Of a DNA stretch of 64,000 nucleotides, positions 39,766 to 48,535 are shown one piece after another. The translations under genes were made by a program, and so were the position numbers. The stretch's first letter is position 1. Each line of letters starts with the position of its first letter. The notes under the pieces are model-generated. The model did not search any database and had not been told where the DNA came from. It saw only the letters and a program-made list of their open reading frames with translations. The stretch comes from JAQBQH01 sp035607415 (GTDB lineage: Bacteria > Myxococcota_A > Polyangia > Palsa-1104), in assembly GCA_035607415.1 (NCBI GenBank), contig DATNAQ010000048.1, positions 1-64,000 on the forward strand, written 5' to 3'.

Positions 39766-41355
39766 TCAATACGTGAACCGCGCTTTTAGGAAGATCTCAC
39801 TCGCTCCCGCGGCCGGATCGCCGAATTTCGTATCGTGATCGCCGAGAAACAGGAAGGCTCCGAGCGAGAGCTCGGTCGCATCCCAGACGGCCCAGGCAAT
39901 CTGTGGAAACAATACGGCCGTGAACTTCGGATCTTGGTCACCCACTTGTGGAACCTTGAAGGCGCCGAAGAATCGAAGCAGCAACTGATCGGAGAACAGC
40001 TTGAGATCGCTACCGAGAACCAGGTAGTGGCCGATGCGCGCCTCGCAGCGATAGTCGTTGAAGGTGATCTTGTCGCGCGCGTAGCACTGCTGCCCCGCTC
40101 CGAACTCGTCGATGAAGCCGTACACGTACTGAAAATTCGAATAGAGATATTTGTTCCACGTGTAGTCGATGCCCGCGGTCAGCTTGAGAAACGGCGTATC
40201 GGGGATGACCGTGCCGCGCTGATATTCGGGCGCGAAGATGTGCGTGATGAAGGTCGGGTTGCCGTTGGCGTCCTTCATGCCGGTGGGCTCGAAGGTGATC
40301 GGATCGTGCCCGCCGAAGGCGTCGTTGTAGACGCCGTAGGTGATCTTCTGCGGGAAGGTCACCGCCGCCTCGACCCAGTAGCCGAGGCCCTTGAGCTTCT
40401 CGATCGATCCCGCGAGGTCGGCGCCGACGACGTCCATGCGCGGCCACATCACGATCGCGTTGACCAGCCCGTTGGGCTCCTCGACGGCCCAGGCCGGCGT
40501 CGGGATGCCCCAGCGGCCGTGATAGTACGACGCCGACATGTCGAGGCCGGCGAAGCGGCCGGCGACGCGGACGCCCACTTGCGAGTTCTGGATCGAGGGA
40601 TCGGGCTGCATCGTGTAGACGTTGATCTGCGACGGCGGCATCGCGGTGGCGAAGGCGCCGAGCTGGTTGCGGATGAACGCCTCCTGCACCGGCGCCGGCG
40701 TGTTGGGCGTCGTCACCGCCAGGGGCGCGGTGCGCGGCAGCTGCGCCGGGCGGAAGATCGGCACCCACACCGCGGTGACGATGAGGTCGCCGATCGGATT
40801 CCAGTCGGCGCGGATCATGTTGTTGGCGATCGCCTTGCCGAACAGGAGCGGGTCCGACAGATCGAGCGTGTTGACGTTGTTCGTCGGGTTGAACTTGTCG
40901 CCCGTGCCCCAGACGACGACCTGGCGGCCGATGCGCAGATCGAGGTGCGGCAGGATCTTGTAGATGTCGACGTAGGCGGCGTTGGCCTCGAGGCGATAGG
41001 GATCGACGCGCTCGTGCAGCGTCTCGGAGTCGATGTCGTTGATGTCGGAGTAGCCGTACCAATAGAAGTCGACGTCGCCGACGGCCTTGACGCGATCCGA
41101 GATCGACAAGGTCAGCTGCGCCTTGATGAGGTTCTCGTTGCGCGAAAAGCCGTAGGGCAAGAGGCGCTGCTGCGACGGATAGGGCACCGTCGCCGTCGGC
41201 GACGCAGGCGGCACCTCTTCGCCGGCGAGGCGAAAGCGCATGTCGCTCGAGATCTGTCCGCCGAACTTGATGTCGACGTCGGCGCGCGCCACCCCAGCCC
41301 ATCCGACCAACCCCGCGACCGCTACTACGACGAGCCCTCCCCGCTTCGTCGCCAT
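39766..41355 (-). CDS. DUF1302-like outer-membrane porin/channel
   Basis: The 529-aa protein has a signal peptide (GGLVVVAVAGLVGWAGVARAD) and a long beta-barrel of amphipathic strands ending in FLKARFTY with a C-terminal aromatic. Typical DUF1302 features are the N-terminal FGGQISSDMRFR, NLIKAQLTLSISDRVKAVGD, AYVDIYKILPHLDLRIGRQV, VWGTGDKFNPTNNVN and late FGAFKVPQVGDQDPKFT. In many bacteria DUF1302 proteins are encoded with an outer-membrane lipoprotein-sorting (DUF1329/OMLSP) protein and an RND exporter, as here, and are thought to move lipid-like or sterol-like molecules across the envelope. Confidence 0.85.
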   Translation of the reverse strand: MATKRGGLVVVAVAGLVGWAGVARADVDIKFGGQISSDMRFRLAGEEVPPASPTATVPYPSQQRLLPYGFSRNENLIKAQLTLSISDRVKAVGDVDFYWYGYSDINDIDSETLHERVDPYRLEANAAYVDIYKILPHLDLRIGRQVVVWGTGDKFNPTNNVNTLDLSDPLLFGKAIANNMIRADWNPIGDLIVTAVWVPIFRPAQLPRTAPLAVTTPNTPAPVQEAFIRNQLGAFATAMPPSQINVYTMQPDPSIQNSQVGVRVAGRFAGLDMSASYYHGRWGIPTPAWAVEEPNGLVNAIVMWPRMDVVGADLAGSIEKLKGLGYWVEAAVTFPQKITYGVYNDAFGGHDPITFEPTGMKDANGNPTFITHIFAPEYQRGTVIPDTPFLKLTAGIDYTWNKYLYSNFQYVYGFIDEFGAGQQCYARDKITFNDYRCEARIGHYLVLGSDLKLFSDQLLLRFFGAFKVPQVGDQDPKFTAVLFPQIAWAVWDATELSLGAFLFLGDHDTKFGDPAAGASEIFLKARFTY

Positions 41356-41362
41356 TCGGCTC

Positions 41363-42097
41363 CTAATGTCCGCGGATCAGTGTGCGCTGCGTGAAGAAGT
41401 CGTCCTTCAGCCCCTGGTTCAGCTTCACGTGCGTGAAGACGATCTCGCTCTTGTGATCGTTGCGGCGGTGATCGGTCACCACGACCTTGGTCGGGCCGTA
41501 GTGGTTGGCGTCGTCGATGTGGTAGCCCTCGTACTCCGAGGTCTTGAGGACCTTGCCGCCGGCGTCCTCGAAGTCGATCTTCGTGGGCTGGTTCGACTTC
41601 TTGTCGACCCACATGTGAACCTTCGGGTACTCGATCTCCTGCCCGGCCTTGACCGTGAGCGCGAGCTCCCACGAGCTCGGATCTTCCTTCACCAGCTTGG
41701 CGTCGTAGGTCGGCGAGTAGCGCGACAGCGACATGTCCTCGTACGAGAAGTCCGAGCCCATGAAGGTCTGCGCCTTGACGTGCGTGCCGACGCGACGGAC
41801 CTTCTGGAAGCCGGGCAAAAAGACGTACATGACGTCCTTGTTCTCGACGAGGACGCCCATGCCTTTCAGATCGCCGGGCGCGGAGAAGCGCACCAGGCGC
41901 TTGTCCGGCACCTTCTGGAAGGTCGTGAAGTCGATCTCGCGCGCCGCGCCGCCGGGCTCGCGGATGAACAGCTTCGATTCGAACTCACCGTCGGTGAAGT
42001 TGTTCATGGCGTTGTCGACTTTGGACAGCACGTCGGCGCCGGGATCCGCCCAGGCAGTGCCGGCCACCAACAACAAGAGGCCGAAAGCGATTTTCAT
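41363..42097 (-). CDS. Outer-membrane lipoprotein-sorting-type protein
   Basis: The 244-aa exported protein (signal KIAFGLLLLVAGTAWAD) is a LolA/OMLSP-fold beta barrel open to hydrophobic ligands: DVLSKVDNAMNNFTDGEFES, KLVRFSAPGDLKGMGVLVEN, VMYVFLPGFQKVRRVGTHVK, AQTFMGSDFSYEDMSLSRYS, YPKVHMWVDKKSNQPTKIDF, KLNQGLKDDFFTQRTLIRG. It belongs to the PF17131 type that accompanies RND exporters, not to the LolA chaperone itself. Its start overlaps the exporter's stop (42094-42097), so the two are co-translated. It probably carries a lipid or hydrophobic cargo between the inner-membrane exporter and the DUF1302 barrel. Confidence 0.88.
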   Translation of the reverse strand: MKIAFGLLLLVAGTAWADPGADVLSKVDNAMNNFTDGEFESKLFIREPGGAAREIDFTTFQKVPDKRLVRFSAPGDLKGMGVLVENKDVMYVFLPGFQKVRRVGTHVKAQTFMGSDFSYEDMSLSRYSPTYDAKLVKEDPSSWELALTVKAGQEIEYPKVHMWVDKKSNQPTKIDFEDAGGKVLKTSEYEGYHIDDANHYGPTKVVVTDHRRNDHKSEIVFTHVKLNQGLKDDFFTQRTLIRGH

Positions 42098-44820
42098 GGC
42101 TCGACTTTATTGAGGTTCGCGGGAACGAGCAAGCATGTGAGAAACGCCGACAGGAACATCGACAGCCCCGCTAGCGTGCCGAACAGGTGCATGACCGGCG
42201 ATTTGCCGAGCGCGAGCACCCAGAAGCCGAGCGAGACGAGGAAGATCGACACCGCCATGACCGGCCCGACGGTGCGTGAGACGTCGTCGGGCTTCTGACG
42301 GCGCAGGTACCAGAGGTAGTGCATGGCGAAGTCGGAGCCGGCGCCGGTGGCGATGCCGGCGACGAGCGAGGTGCCGAGATCGATGGGCACGGCGAAGAGG
42401 CCCATGACGCCGAAGATGAGCGCCATGGTGAGCAGCGACGACCACATCGACAACAGCGCCAGGCGGATGGAGCGGAAGAGCGCGAACATGAGCAGCATGA
42501 CGCTGACGATGGTGACGATGAGCGAGCGGATCTGGTTGTCGCCGACCGAGCGCGAGAAGCCGCGGTCGAGGACCGGCTCGCCGGCGATGCGCGCGCTGAG
42601 CGGCTGCCGGGCGCGCTCCTCGGGCGCGATGTGGACGAACAGATCGTCGGCGAGCGTGGCGACGTGGGCGTGGATGAAGGCGGCCTCGGCGCCGGTGGTC
42701 GGCAGGTGCGCGGCGGCGAGGAGGAGCGGCACCGCGCGCTCGACGGCGAGGCGGCGGTGCTCCTCGGCGAGGCGCGTGACGAGCGAGCGGTAGGCGGCGG
42801 CGCCGTCTTCCTTCGAGGCGGTCGTGAAGGCGGCCTCGAGCGCGGGCGAGCCGTCGGGCGATGCGACCGCGAGCTTGGCCAGCCCGGCGCGCGCGGCGTC
42901 GGTGAGCTCGGGCGCCTCGGGGCTCTTCAGGTACTCGTCGACGATGGCGGCGCGGCGATGCGTCCACTCCTCGTCGGCGACGCCGGGCGCGGCGATGGCG
43001 CGCACCGTACGCAGGACATCGGCGCGCGGCACGGTCATGCCGGCGGCGCGCGCCTGCCAGACGAGGCGATCGGCGACGTCCTCGGGCGTGGGCGGGCGCG
43101 GCTCGCGGCGCAGCTCGGCGCGCGCGAACCGCTCGAGCTCGGCGAGCGCGGCGCTGCCTTCGCCGTGCATGCGGATCTGCAGAAGGATGTCCTTGCGCTC
43201 GGGCGTGATGAGCTGGCGGATGCCCGCCTGTCCCTCGAGGAAGGTGGCGACGTTCGAGGCCTGCGCGCGCGTCCACGGCAGGACGGCCATGCCGTCCATG
43301 CCGTTGGTGGCGAGGACGAGCGGCGTGAGCACCGACTGCACCTGGCTCACGCCCGGCAGCGCGCGCGCGAAGTCGCTGAAGCGCCCGACCTCGCGCAGCG
43401 TGGCCGGATCGTCGAAGTCGCCGGTCAGCCAGATCTGCGCAAAGGTGGCGCCGCCGAAGTGCTGATCGAGGAAGCGCTCGGCGAGCCACGGCTCCGAGCC
43501 GGCGCGGAAGAACGCGCGCGGCTCCATGCGCACGCGCACGCGCAGCATCGGCCCGACGGTGCACACCCCGAGCCCGAGCGCGCCGACGACCAGGAGCTTC
43601 CGGTGGCGCTGCGCCCAGTGCCACATGGCGACGAGCGCGTCGCCGAGCCGCTCGAGCTTCACCTCTTTGTGCGCCTTGCGCGGAAAGAGCGCGACCACCG
43701 CCGGCACGACGGTGAGCGAGGTGATCCAGCAGAGCAGCACGCCCGAGCCGCAGGCGATGCCGAACGAGCGCATCGGCCGCACGTCGGTGGTGACGAACGA
43801 GTAGAAGCCGACGGCGGTGGTGGCCGCGGCGATGGCCAAGGGCGGCCCGACGATGCGCAGCGACTCGCGGATCGCCTCCGACGCCGAGAGCTCGGATCGT
43901 AAGAGGTAGTAGCGCCCCAGCACGTGCACCGCGTACGAGCTGCCGGAGGCGAACAAGATGACCGGCAGCGTCGAATGGGCGACGGTGAACTTCTCGCCCC
44001 ACCAGCCCATGCCGCCGACGACCACCAGCACGGAGAAGGCGACCGCGCCGACGGTGAGCGCGACGCCGACCGGATCGCGGAAGGCGAGGATGACGACGAG
44101 CAGCAGCACCATCATCGCCACCGGCGACAGGTGGCGCACGTCGGCTTGCGCCTCTTGGTAGATCGCGCGCGCAGCGAACGGCGCGCCGCCGTAGTAGATG
44201 GTCATGCCGGAGAGCTCGCGCTCGGCGGCGTTCTTGATCTGCTCTTCGACGCGCAGCTCGCCCGGCTGCTGCGCGGGCTTTCCCCCATGCGACGATGACT
44301 CGGCCAAAAACGCCAGGATCAGGGCAGAGCGCCCGTCGGGCGAGACGAAGTTGCCGACGGCGAACTCGCGCGACAGGACTTTTGCGCGCAGCGCCTCGCG
44401 CCCGGAATCGTCGGTGGGGATGGTCGGCACCAGCGAGTCGAACTCGGCGCCCATCGGCCCCGACACGATGTCGGCCACCGACGTCAGCGACAAGATCAAG
44501 TCGACGCCGCGCACGTTCTTGATCGCCTGCGTGGCGCGCGAGATCTTGCCGAGCGAGGCCGCGGAGAAGACGTCGTCGCCGGCCGGCGCTTCGACGCCGA
44601 CGATGGCGACGCGCAGCGAGCCGAAGCGGCGCGACACGTCCTGGAAGAGCTGCACGTCGGGATCGTTCGTCGGTAGAAAGACGAGCAGGTCCTCTTCGTT
44701 CTTCAGACGTGTGGTGCCGACGGCGGCGAGCGCGGCGATGACCAGAGCGAGGAGGACGACGGTGCGGGGCCAGCGGGTGGCGAACGAGATGAGCTGATTC
44801 ACTTCCAGCGACGGTAGCAC
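42094..44820 (-). CDS. RND/MMPL-family exporter
   Basis: The 908-aa inner-membrane pump has two halves with periplasmic domains. Half one runs from WPRTVVLLALVIAALAAVGT (helix 1) through a periplasmic domain (RFGSLRVAIVGVEAPAGDDV), five more helices (LSPVAMMVLLLVVILAF, VGGMGWWGEKFTVAHSTLP, VGFYSFVTTDVRPMRSFGI). Half two begins LLVVGALGLGVCTVGPML and ends with helices AVDLGTSLVAGIATGAGSD-like (PIDLGTSLVAGIATGAGSDF), VMAVSIFLVSLGFWVLALGK. It resembles the hopanoid/lipid exporters. The start is GTG 44820 or GTG 44802. The second periplasmic domain has helices of unknown type. It is the first gene of the envelope operon. Confidence 0.88.
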   Translation of the reverse strand: MLPSLEVNQLISFATRWPRTVVLLALVIAALAAVGTTRLKNEEDLLVFLPTNDPDVQLFQDVSRRFGSLRVAIVGVEAPAGDDVFSAASLGKISRATQAIKNVRGVDLILSLTSVADIVSGPMGAEFDSLVPTIPTDDSGREALRAKVLSREFAVGNFVSPDGRSALILAFLAESSSHGGKPAQQPGELRVEEQIKNAAERELSGMTIYYGGAPFAARAIYQEAQADVRHLSPVAMMVLLLVVILAFRDPVGVALTVGAVAFSVLVVVGGMGWWGEKFTVAHSTLPVILFASGSSYAVHVLGRYYLLRSELSASEAIRESLRIVGPPLAIAAATTAVGFYSFVTTDVRPMRSFGIACGSGVLLCWITSLTVVPAVVALFPRKAHKEVKLERLGDALVAMWHWAQRHRKLLVVGALGLGVCTVGPMLRVRVRMEPRAFFRAGSEPWLAERFLDQHFGGATFAQIWLTGDFDDPATLREVGRFSDFARALPGVSQVQSVLTPLVLATNGMDGMAVLPWTRAQASNVATFLEGQAGIRQLITPERKDILLQIRMHGEGSAALAELERFARAELRREPRPPTPEDVADRLVWQARAAGMTVPRADVLRTVRAIAAPGVADEEWTHRRAAIVDEYLKSPEAPELTDAARAGLAKLAVASPDGSPALEAAFTTASKEDGAAAYRSLVTRLAEEHRRLAVERAVPLLLAAAHLPTTGAEAAFIHAHVATLADDLFVHIAPEERARQPLSARIAGEPVLDRGFSRSVGDNQIRSLIVTIVSVMLLMFALFRSIRLALLSMWSSLLTMALIFGVMGLFAVPIDLGTSLVAGIATGAGSDFAMHYLWYLRRQKPDDVSRTVGPVMAVSIFLVSLGFWVLALGKSPVMHLFGTLAGLSMFLSAFLTCLLVPANLNKVEP

Positions 44821-44937
44821 GGCAGGAAACGGCCATGAAGTCTTTGCACAGCCGACAGCGAATCGGGCGCGGCACCGCTTTCAGAAAAGCCGCGGGCGTG
44901 GTTGCATGCTCGGGCCCAACAAACAAGGAGGGTGGTC

Positions 44938-45723
44938 ATGGCGACTGAAGGCAGCCGTTTCGTATGGCGCGAGTTGATGACCGGCGACGTGGCGCGGGCG
45001 GTGCAGTTCTACACCCGGCTCTTCGGCTGGAAGACCGAAGTCATGGACATGGGCACGATGAAGTACACGATCGTGAAGAACGGCGACAAACAGGTGGGCG
45101 GGATCTACCAGACGCCGCCCGAGGCCAGGGGGACGCCGCCGAACTGGCTCGGCTACGTCTCGGTCGACAACGTCGACGGCGCGTGTGAAAAGGCGGTCAA
45201 GCTCGGCGCCAAGATCATGATGCCGCCGATGGACATTCCCAACGTCGGACGCTGGGCGGTGCTGACCGATCCGCAGGGCGCGGCGGTGGCGCCGTTCCGC
45301 GGCAACCAGGCGCCGCAGCCGACGCCGACGCGCGCGCAGCCCGGCGAGTTCTGCTGGGACGAGCTCATGACCAACGACGTCGCCGGCGCCGTGAAGTTCT
45401 ACACGCAGCTGTTCGGCTGGGCCGCGGTCGAGCACGACATGGGCGCGCACGGCAAATACACGCTCTTCAAGAAGCAGGGCACCGAGAAGGATCAGAACGT
45501 GCCCGGCCTCGGCGGCGCGATGGCGATGCCCAAGGACGCGAAGCATCCGCCGTACTGGATGCACTACATCGAGCATGCCGACGTCGACAAGGGCGCGGCG
45601 ATGGCGCGCGAGCTCGGCGGGCAGATGTTCGTGCCGCCGACGGACATTCCGAACATCGGGCGCTTCTCGGTGTTCGCGGATCCGACGGGCGCGCACTTCG
45701 CGCTCTACAAGAACGCGCACTAG
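44938..45723 (+). CDS. VOC-family protein with two glyoxalase-like domains
   Basis: The start ATG 44938 is fixed by a strong AAGGAGGG Shine-Dalgarno (44925-44932). The 261-aa cytoplasmic protein is a duplicated VOC fold: repeat one is FVWRELMTGDVARAVQFYTR, LFGWKTEVMDMGTMKYTIVK, repeat two is FCWDELMTNDVAGAVKFYTQ, LFGWAAVEHDMGAHGKYTLF. Each ends in IPNVGRWAVLTDPQGAAVAP or IPNIGRFSVFADPTGAHFAL. The family includes glyoxalase I, fosfomycin-resistance and dioxygenases, but the metal-ligand set here is incomplete in places, and the activity is unknown. The 117-nt divergent gap from the RND gene holds its promoter. Confidence 0.9.
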   Translation: MATEGSRFVWRELMTGDVARAVQFYTRLFGWKTEVMDMGTMKYTIVKNGDKQVGGIYQTPPEARGTPPNWLGYVSVDNVDGACEKAVKLGAKIMMPPMDIPNVGRWAVLTDPQGAAVAPFRGNQAPQPTPTRAQPGEFCWDELMTNDVAGAVKFYTQLFGWAAVEHDMGAHGKYTLFKKQGTEKDQNVPGLGGAMAMPKDAKHPPYWMHYIEHADVDKGAAMARELGGQMFVPPTDIPNIGRFSVFADPTGAHFALYKNAH

Positions 45724-45768
45724 CGGGACGCGCCGCCGGCGCGAGCCTCGCCACTCCGGCTTTCCTGC

Positions 45769-46137
45769 TCACCCCCCAGCGTAGAAGAACTCCTCGCTCG
45801 CGATCTTGCCGTCGACGACGGTGAAGAGCCCGATCTCGTCCATCGATCGGCGCTGGCCGCTCGGCTTGTGGGTCACCTCGTAGACGAAGCGCACCGCGAA
45901 GCGGTCGCCGTGAGGATACGGCCCCGACAGCTCCGCCTTGTGCACCTGGTGATTGTCCACCCACCACTTGCCCTTGGCGCGGATGGCGTCGAGTCCCTTG
46001 GTGGTGCGCTCGCCGCCGGGCGGCGTGAAGGCTTCGACGCTCACCACGTCGCTGGTGAACAGCGTCGACAAGAGCTCGTCGCGACGGCCCTCTCGGCACA
46101 GCGCGACATACTTCTGTCCGATCTCGTTCGTGGTCAT
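45769..46137 (-). CDS. SnoaL/NTF2-like protein
   Basis: The 122-aa protein fits the cone-shaped NTF2-like fold of ketosteroid isomerases and SnoaL polyketide cyclases: KYVALCREGRRDELLSTLF (first helices), VVSVEAFTPPGGERTTKGLD, AIRAKGKWWVDNHQVHKAEL (strands), DRFAVRFVYEVTHKPSGQRR, SMDEIGLFTVVDGKIASEEF and FYAGG at the end. It has no signal peptide. The substrate is unknown. It is convergent with the VOC gene (46 nt apart) and divergent from the phosphatase gene at 46263. Confidence 0.82.
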   Translation of the reverse strand: MTTNEIGQKYVALCREGRRDELLSTLFTSDVVSVEAFTPPGGERTTKGLDAIRAKGKWWVDNHQVHKAELSGPYPHGDRFAVRFVYEVTHKPSGQRRSMDEIGLFTVVDGKIASEEFFYAGG

Positions 46138-46250
46138 GGCATGGCTCCTTGGCTCTGAGATGTTCGCCAGCCATCCTGCAGCAGTCGTCCTGACATCTGC
46201 CTGTCAGGTTTCTCGATCGGCATCCGTGTGGCTGCGGTGCCCGGCGGCGT

Positions 46251-46256
46251 TACGCT
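46251..46256 (+). promoter_or_regulatory. -10-like TACGCT directly before the inositol-monophosphatase-like gene
   Basis: TACGCT at 46251-46256 ends 6 nt before ATG 46263, and no ribosome-binding site lies between. Transcription from it would begin on the start codon. Confidence 0.35.
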
Positions 46257-46262
46257 TTGTGC

Positions 46263-47057
46263 ATGCCCCTCGACCTCGACCTCGATCTCGATCTCGCGCT
46301 CGACGTCGCCCGCCGCGCCGCCGAAGCCGCCGGCTGTGCTGCCCTCCCCTACTTCCGCGCCGGCGTCGCCGTCGAGCGCAAGCCCGATCGCTCGCCGGTG
46401 ACCGCCGCCGATCGAGACGCGGAGGCGGCGATCTTGGCGATCGTGCGCGCGGCGTTCCCCGCGGCCAGCATCCTCGCCGAAGAGAGCGGCGCGCACGCCG
46501 GCGATCCGGAGCTGCGCTGGATCATCGATCCGCTCGACGGCACGCGCGGCTTCACCCGCGGCGGCCGCTTCTGGGGCCCGCTCATCGCGCTCGAGCATCG
46601 CGGCCAGACCGTCGCCGGCGCCGCCGCGCTGCCCGCCGCCGGCGAGCTCTACGTCGCGGCGCGCGGTCGCGGCTGCTTCGACGCCGACGGCGCACGCGTG
46701 CGGCTGTCGCGCATCGACGATTGGTCCGAAGCCACGCTCAGCGTCGGTGAGCTGCCACGCCTCTTCGCCACGCCGCAGGCCGCGGGCGTGCGCCGCCTCG
46801 TCGACACGGCCGCGTCGTCGCGCTGCTGGGGCGACGTCGGCGGCGCATGCATGGTGCTCGCCGGCCGCGCCGAGGCGTGGCTCGAAGCCGACGTGCAGCG
46901 TTGGGACCTCGGCCCCTTCCCCATCCTGTTCGCCGAAGCCGGCGGCCGCTTCACCACGCTCGAGGGCGATCAGGACCTATCGCGCGGCAACGCCGTCTGC
47001 AGCAACGGCCTCGTGCACGATCACGTGCTGGCGACGCTGCGCCGCCATATCGGATAG
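46263..47057 (+). CDS. Inositol-monophosphatase-superfamily phosphatase (histidinol-phosphatase-like)
   Basis: The 264-aa cytoplasmic Mg-dependent phosphatase has the superfamily's motifs: PDRSPVTAADRDAEAAILAI, ILAEESGAH (metal Glu), IIDPLDGTRGFTRGG (the DPLDGT metal site, about 84-89) and the final metal Asp in ADVQRWDLGPFPILFAEAGG. The GTRGFTRGGRFWG loop is that of the HisN/histidinol-phosphatase and CysQ-related group. Its N-terminus is a near-perfect LDLDLDLDLALD repeat (46269-46304), upstream of the conserved fold. No his operon is near, so the substrate is uncertain. Confidence 0.87.
   Translation: MPLDLDLDLDLALDVARRAAEAAGCAALPYFRAGVAVERKPDRSPVTAADRDAEAAILAIVRAAFPAASILAEESGAHAGDPELRWIIDPLDGTRGFTRGGRFWGPLIALEHRGQTVAGAAALPAAGELYVAARGRGCFDADGARVRLSRIDDWSEATLSVGELPRLFATPQAAGVRRLVDTAASSRCWGDVGGACMVLAGRAEAWLEADVQRWDLGPFPILFAEAGGRFTTLEGDQDLSRGNAVCSNGLVHDHVLATLRRHIG
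46269..46304 (+). repeat. Hexanucleotide repeat at the start of the phosphatase gene
   Basis: Six tandem copies of ctcgac/ctcgat/ctcgcg encode the (LD)n N-terminus. Unit changes of 6 bp would keep the frame. Confidence 0.7.
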
Positions 47058-47117
47058 TGACGAGGGAGCCGCACGCAGATCTTCGGCAGGACGTGAACGT
47101 CCCCTTCCCTGCCGTGC

Positions 47118-48134
47118 TCAGCGCGGGATGAAGCTGGCGGCGCGCGCGTTGCCGATGAAGGTGCGCGCCTCGGCCTCGGACACGATGTTCTCGCCGAGCA
47201 GGAGGTCGAACTCCTTGCGCAGCGTCGTGCCGAGGAGATAGGTGCCGTCGGTGTTCACGGTCATGCGCACGCCCGCGGTGCGCAGCCGATCGAACACGCG
47301 CCGGAGGTCCTCCACGTCGGCGACCGCGTGCGTACGCAGGTTCGACGACGGGCACAGCTCGAGCACGATGCCGTGCTCGACGAGCTTGCGCATCGCCTCT
47401 TCCGACTGCGCCGCCGCGATGCCGTGCCCGATGCGCGCCGGCTGCAGCTTCTCGATCACCGCCAGCACGCCCTCGGGCCCGGTGTGCGTGGTCTCGCCGG
47501 TGTGCACCGTCGTTCCCAGGCCCGCCGAGCGCGCGCGCGCGAACAGGTCGCGATAGCGATCGACGTCGCCGCCGAGCTCGAGCGTGTGCTGCTCCGGCCC
47601 GGCGAGGTCGACGCCGATGACGCCGTGGTGGCGCCACTTCTCGGCCTTGCGCACGATGATCTCGTTGAGCTCGTACTCGAACTCGCGCGCCAGACAGAAG
47701 ATCAACCCCGCCTTGACGCCGTAGTCGAGGCAGGCGCGATCCATCCCGCGCAGCGCCGCCGCGATGATGTAGTCGAGATCGCGCTCGCCGCCGACGTTGC
47801 GCTTCATCGGGTTGAAGCGCAGCTCGATCACCGACACGCGCGAGCTGCGATACTCCTTGCCGATCACTTCGAAGATCGACCGCTCGATCGCCGCCGGCGA
47901 CGACTGAATCTTCTCGGTCCAGCGATGCATGATGTCGAGGTAGTCGCCGAGCGACGACACCTTCGACGGATCGGCGTACACCAGCTCGCAGAACTCCCAG
48001 TACGACTTGACCGGCAGCTTGAAGCCGGACTCGTGCGCGATCGCCCACAAGATGTGCGGCGCCACCGCGCCACCGACGTGGATGTGCAGATCGGTGAGCT
48101 CGGTCTTGGGATCGAGCTTGAGCGCGGCGGCCAT
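47118..48134 (-). CDS. Adenosine deaminase-family protein
   Basis: The 338-aa cytoplasmic Zn-dependent amidohydrolase deaminates adenosine-type purines. Catalytic motifs are TDLHIHVGGAVAPHILWAI (H-x-H), VIELRFNPMKRN, GVDLAGPEQHTLEL, TTVHTGETTHTGPEG (Zn His and general-base region), RIGHGIAAAQ, ELCPSSNLRTHA and MTVNTDGTYLLGTTL (metal Asp). The final N-T-D-G replaces the more usual T-D-D/TDWP, so the substrate may differ from adenosine (for example aminofutalosine or a modified nucleoside). The HU gene follows upstream by 7 nt on the same strand, an odd pairing. Confidence 0.85.
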   Translation of the reverse strand: MAAALKLDPKTELTDLHIHVGGAVAPHILWAIAHESGFKLPVKSYWEFCELVYADPSKVSSLGDYLDIMHRWTEKIQSSPAAIERSIFEVIGKEYRSSRVSVIELRFNPMKRNVGGERDLDYIIAAALRGMDRACLDYGVKAGLIFCLAREFEYELNEIIVRKAEKWRHHGVIGVDLAGPEQHTLELGGDVDRYRDLFARARSAGLGTTVHTGETTHTGPEGVLAVIEKLQPARIGHGIAAAQSEEAMRKLVEHGIVLELCPSSNLRTHAVADVEDLRRVFDRLRTAGVRMTVNTDGTYLLGTTLRKEFDLLLGENIVSEAEARTFIGNARAASFIPR

Positions 48135-48141
48135 GGCGCGC

Positions 48142-48471
48142 TCAGCCCTGCGACTTGAGCGGAGCGCGGTTGAGGAACGCCTTCAGATCCTGCCCCGGCT
48201 GAAACGACACCGTGACCGACGGCGGAATGACGATCGGCGCGCCCGTCTGCGGATTGCGGCCGGTGCGCCCGTTCTTGCGCTTCTTGGTGAACGTGCCGAA
48301 GCCGGGATAGGTGAAGCGCGGCGTGGCGCGGCGCGTGACCTTGGCGCGCACGAAGTAGTCGCCGAGCTCCGCGAACACCGCGTCGACCAAGGTGGCCACG
48401 CTCTTCTTCGTCAGGTCTGCTGGAAGCCCCTGCGTCGCCGCGACCTTCTCGATCAACTCTTGCTTCGTCAT
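48142..48471 (-). CDS. HU-family DNA-binding protein
   Basis: The 109-aa protein starts at ATG 48471, giving KQELIEKVAATQGLPADLTK. It follows HU: SVATLVDAVFAELGDYFVRA, then the arm GFGTFTKKRKNGRTGRNPQT with GAPIVIPPSVTVSFQPGQDL, and KAFLN. Compared with typical 90-residue HU it has about 10 extra residues at KVTRRATPRFTYPGFGTF before the beta-arm, and a tail. It bends DNA and organises the nucleoid. It precedes the adenosine-deaminase gene in transcription order by 7 nt. Confidence 0.92.
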   Translation of the reverse strand: MTKQELIEKVAATQGLPADLTKKSVATLVDAVFAELGDYFVRAKVTRRATPRFTYPGFGTFTKKRKNGRTGRNPQTGAPIVIPPSVTVSFQPGQDLKAFLNRAPLKSQG

Positions 48472-48535
48472 CGTTGGCCCCGCGCGGTGAAGGTGAGTCT
48501 TTTTGCGCCCGCGCGCATGAACTGTCAAGACGCGA

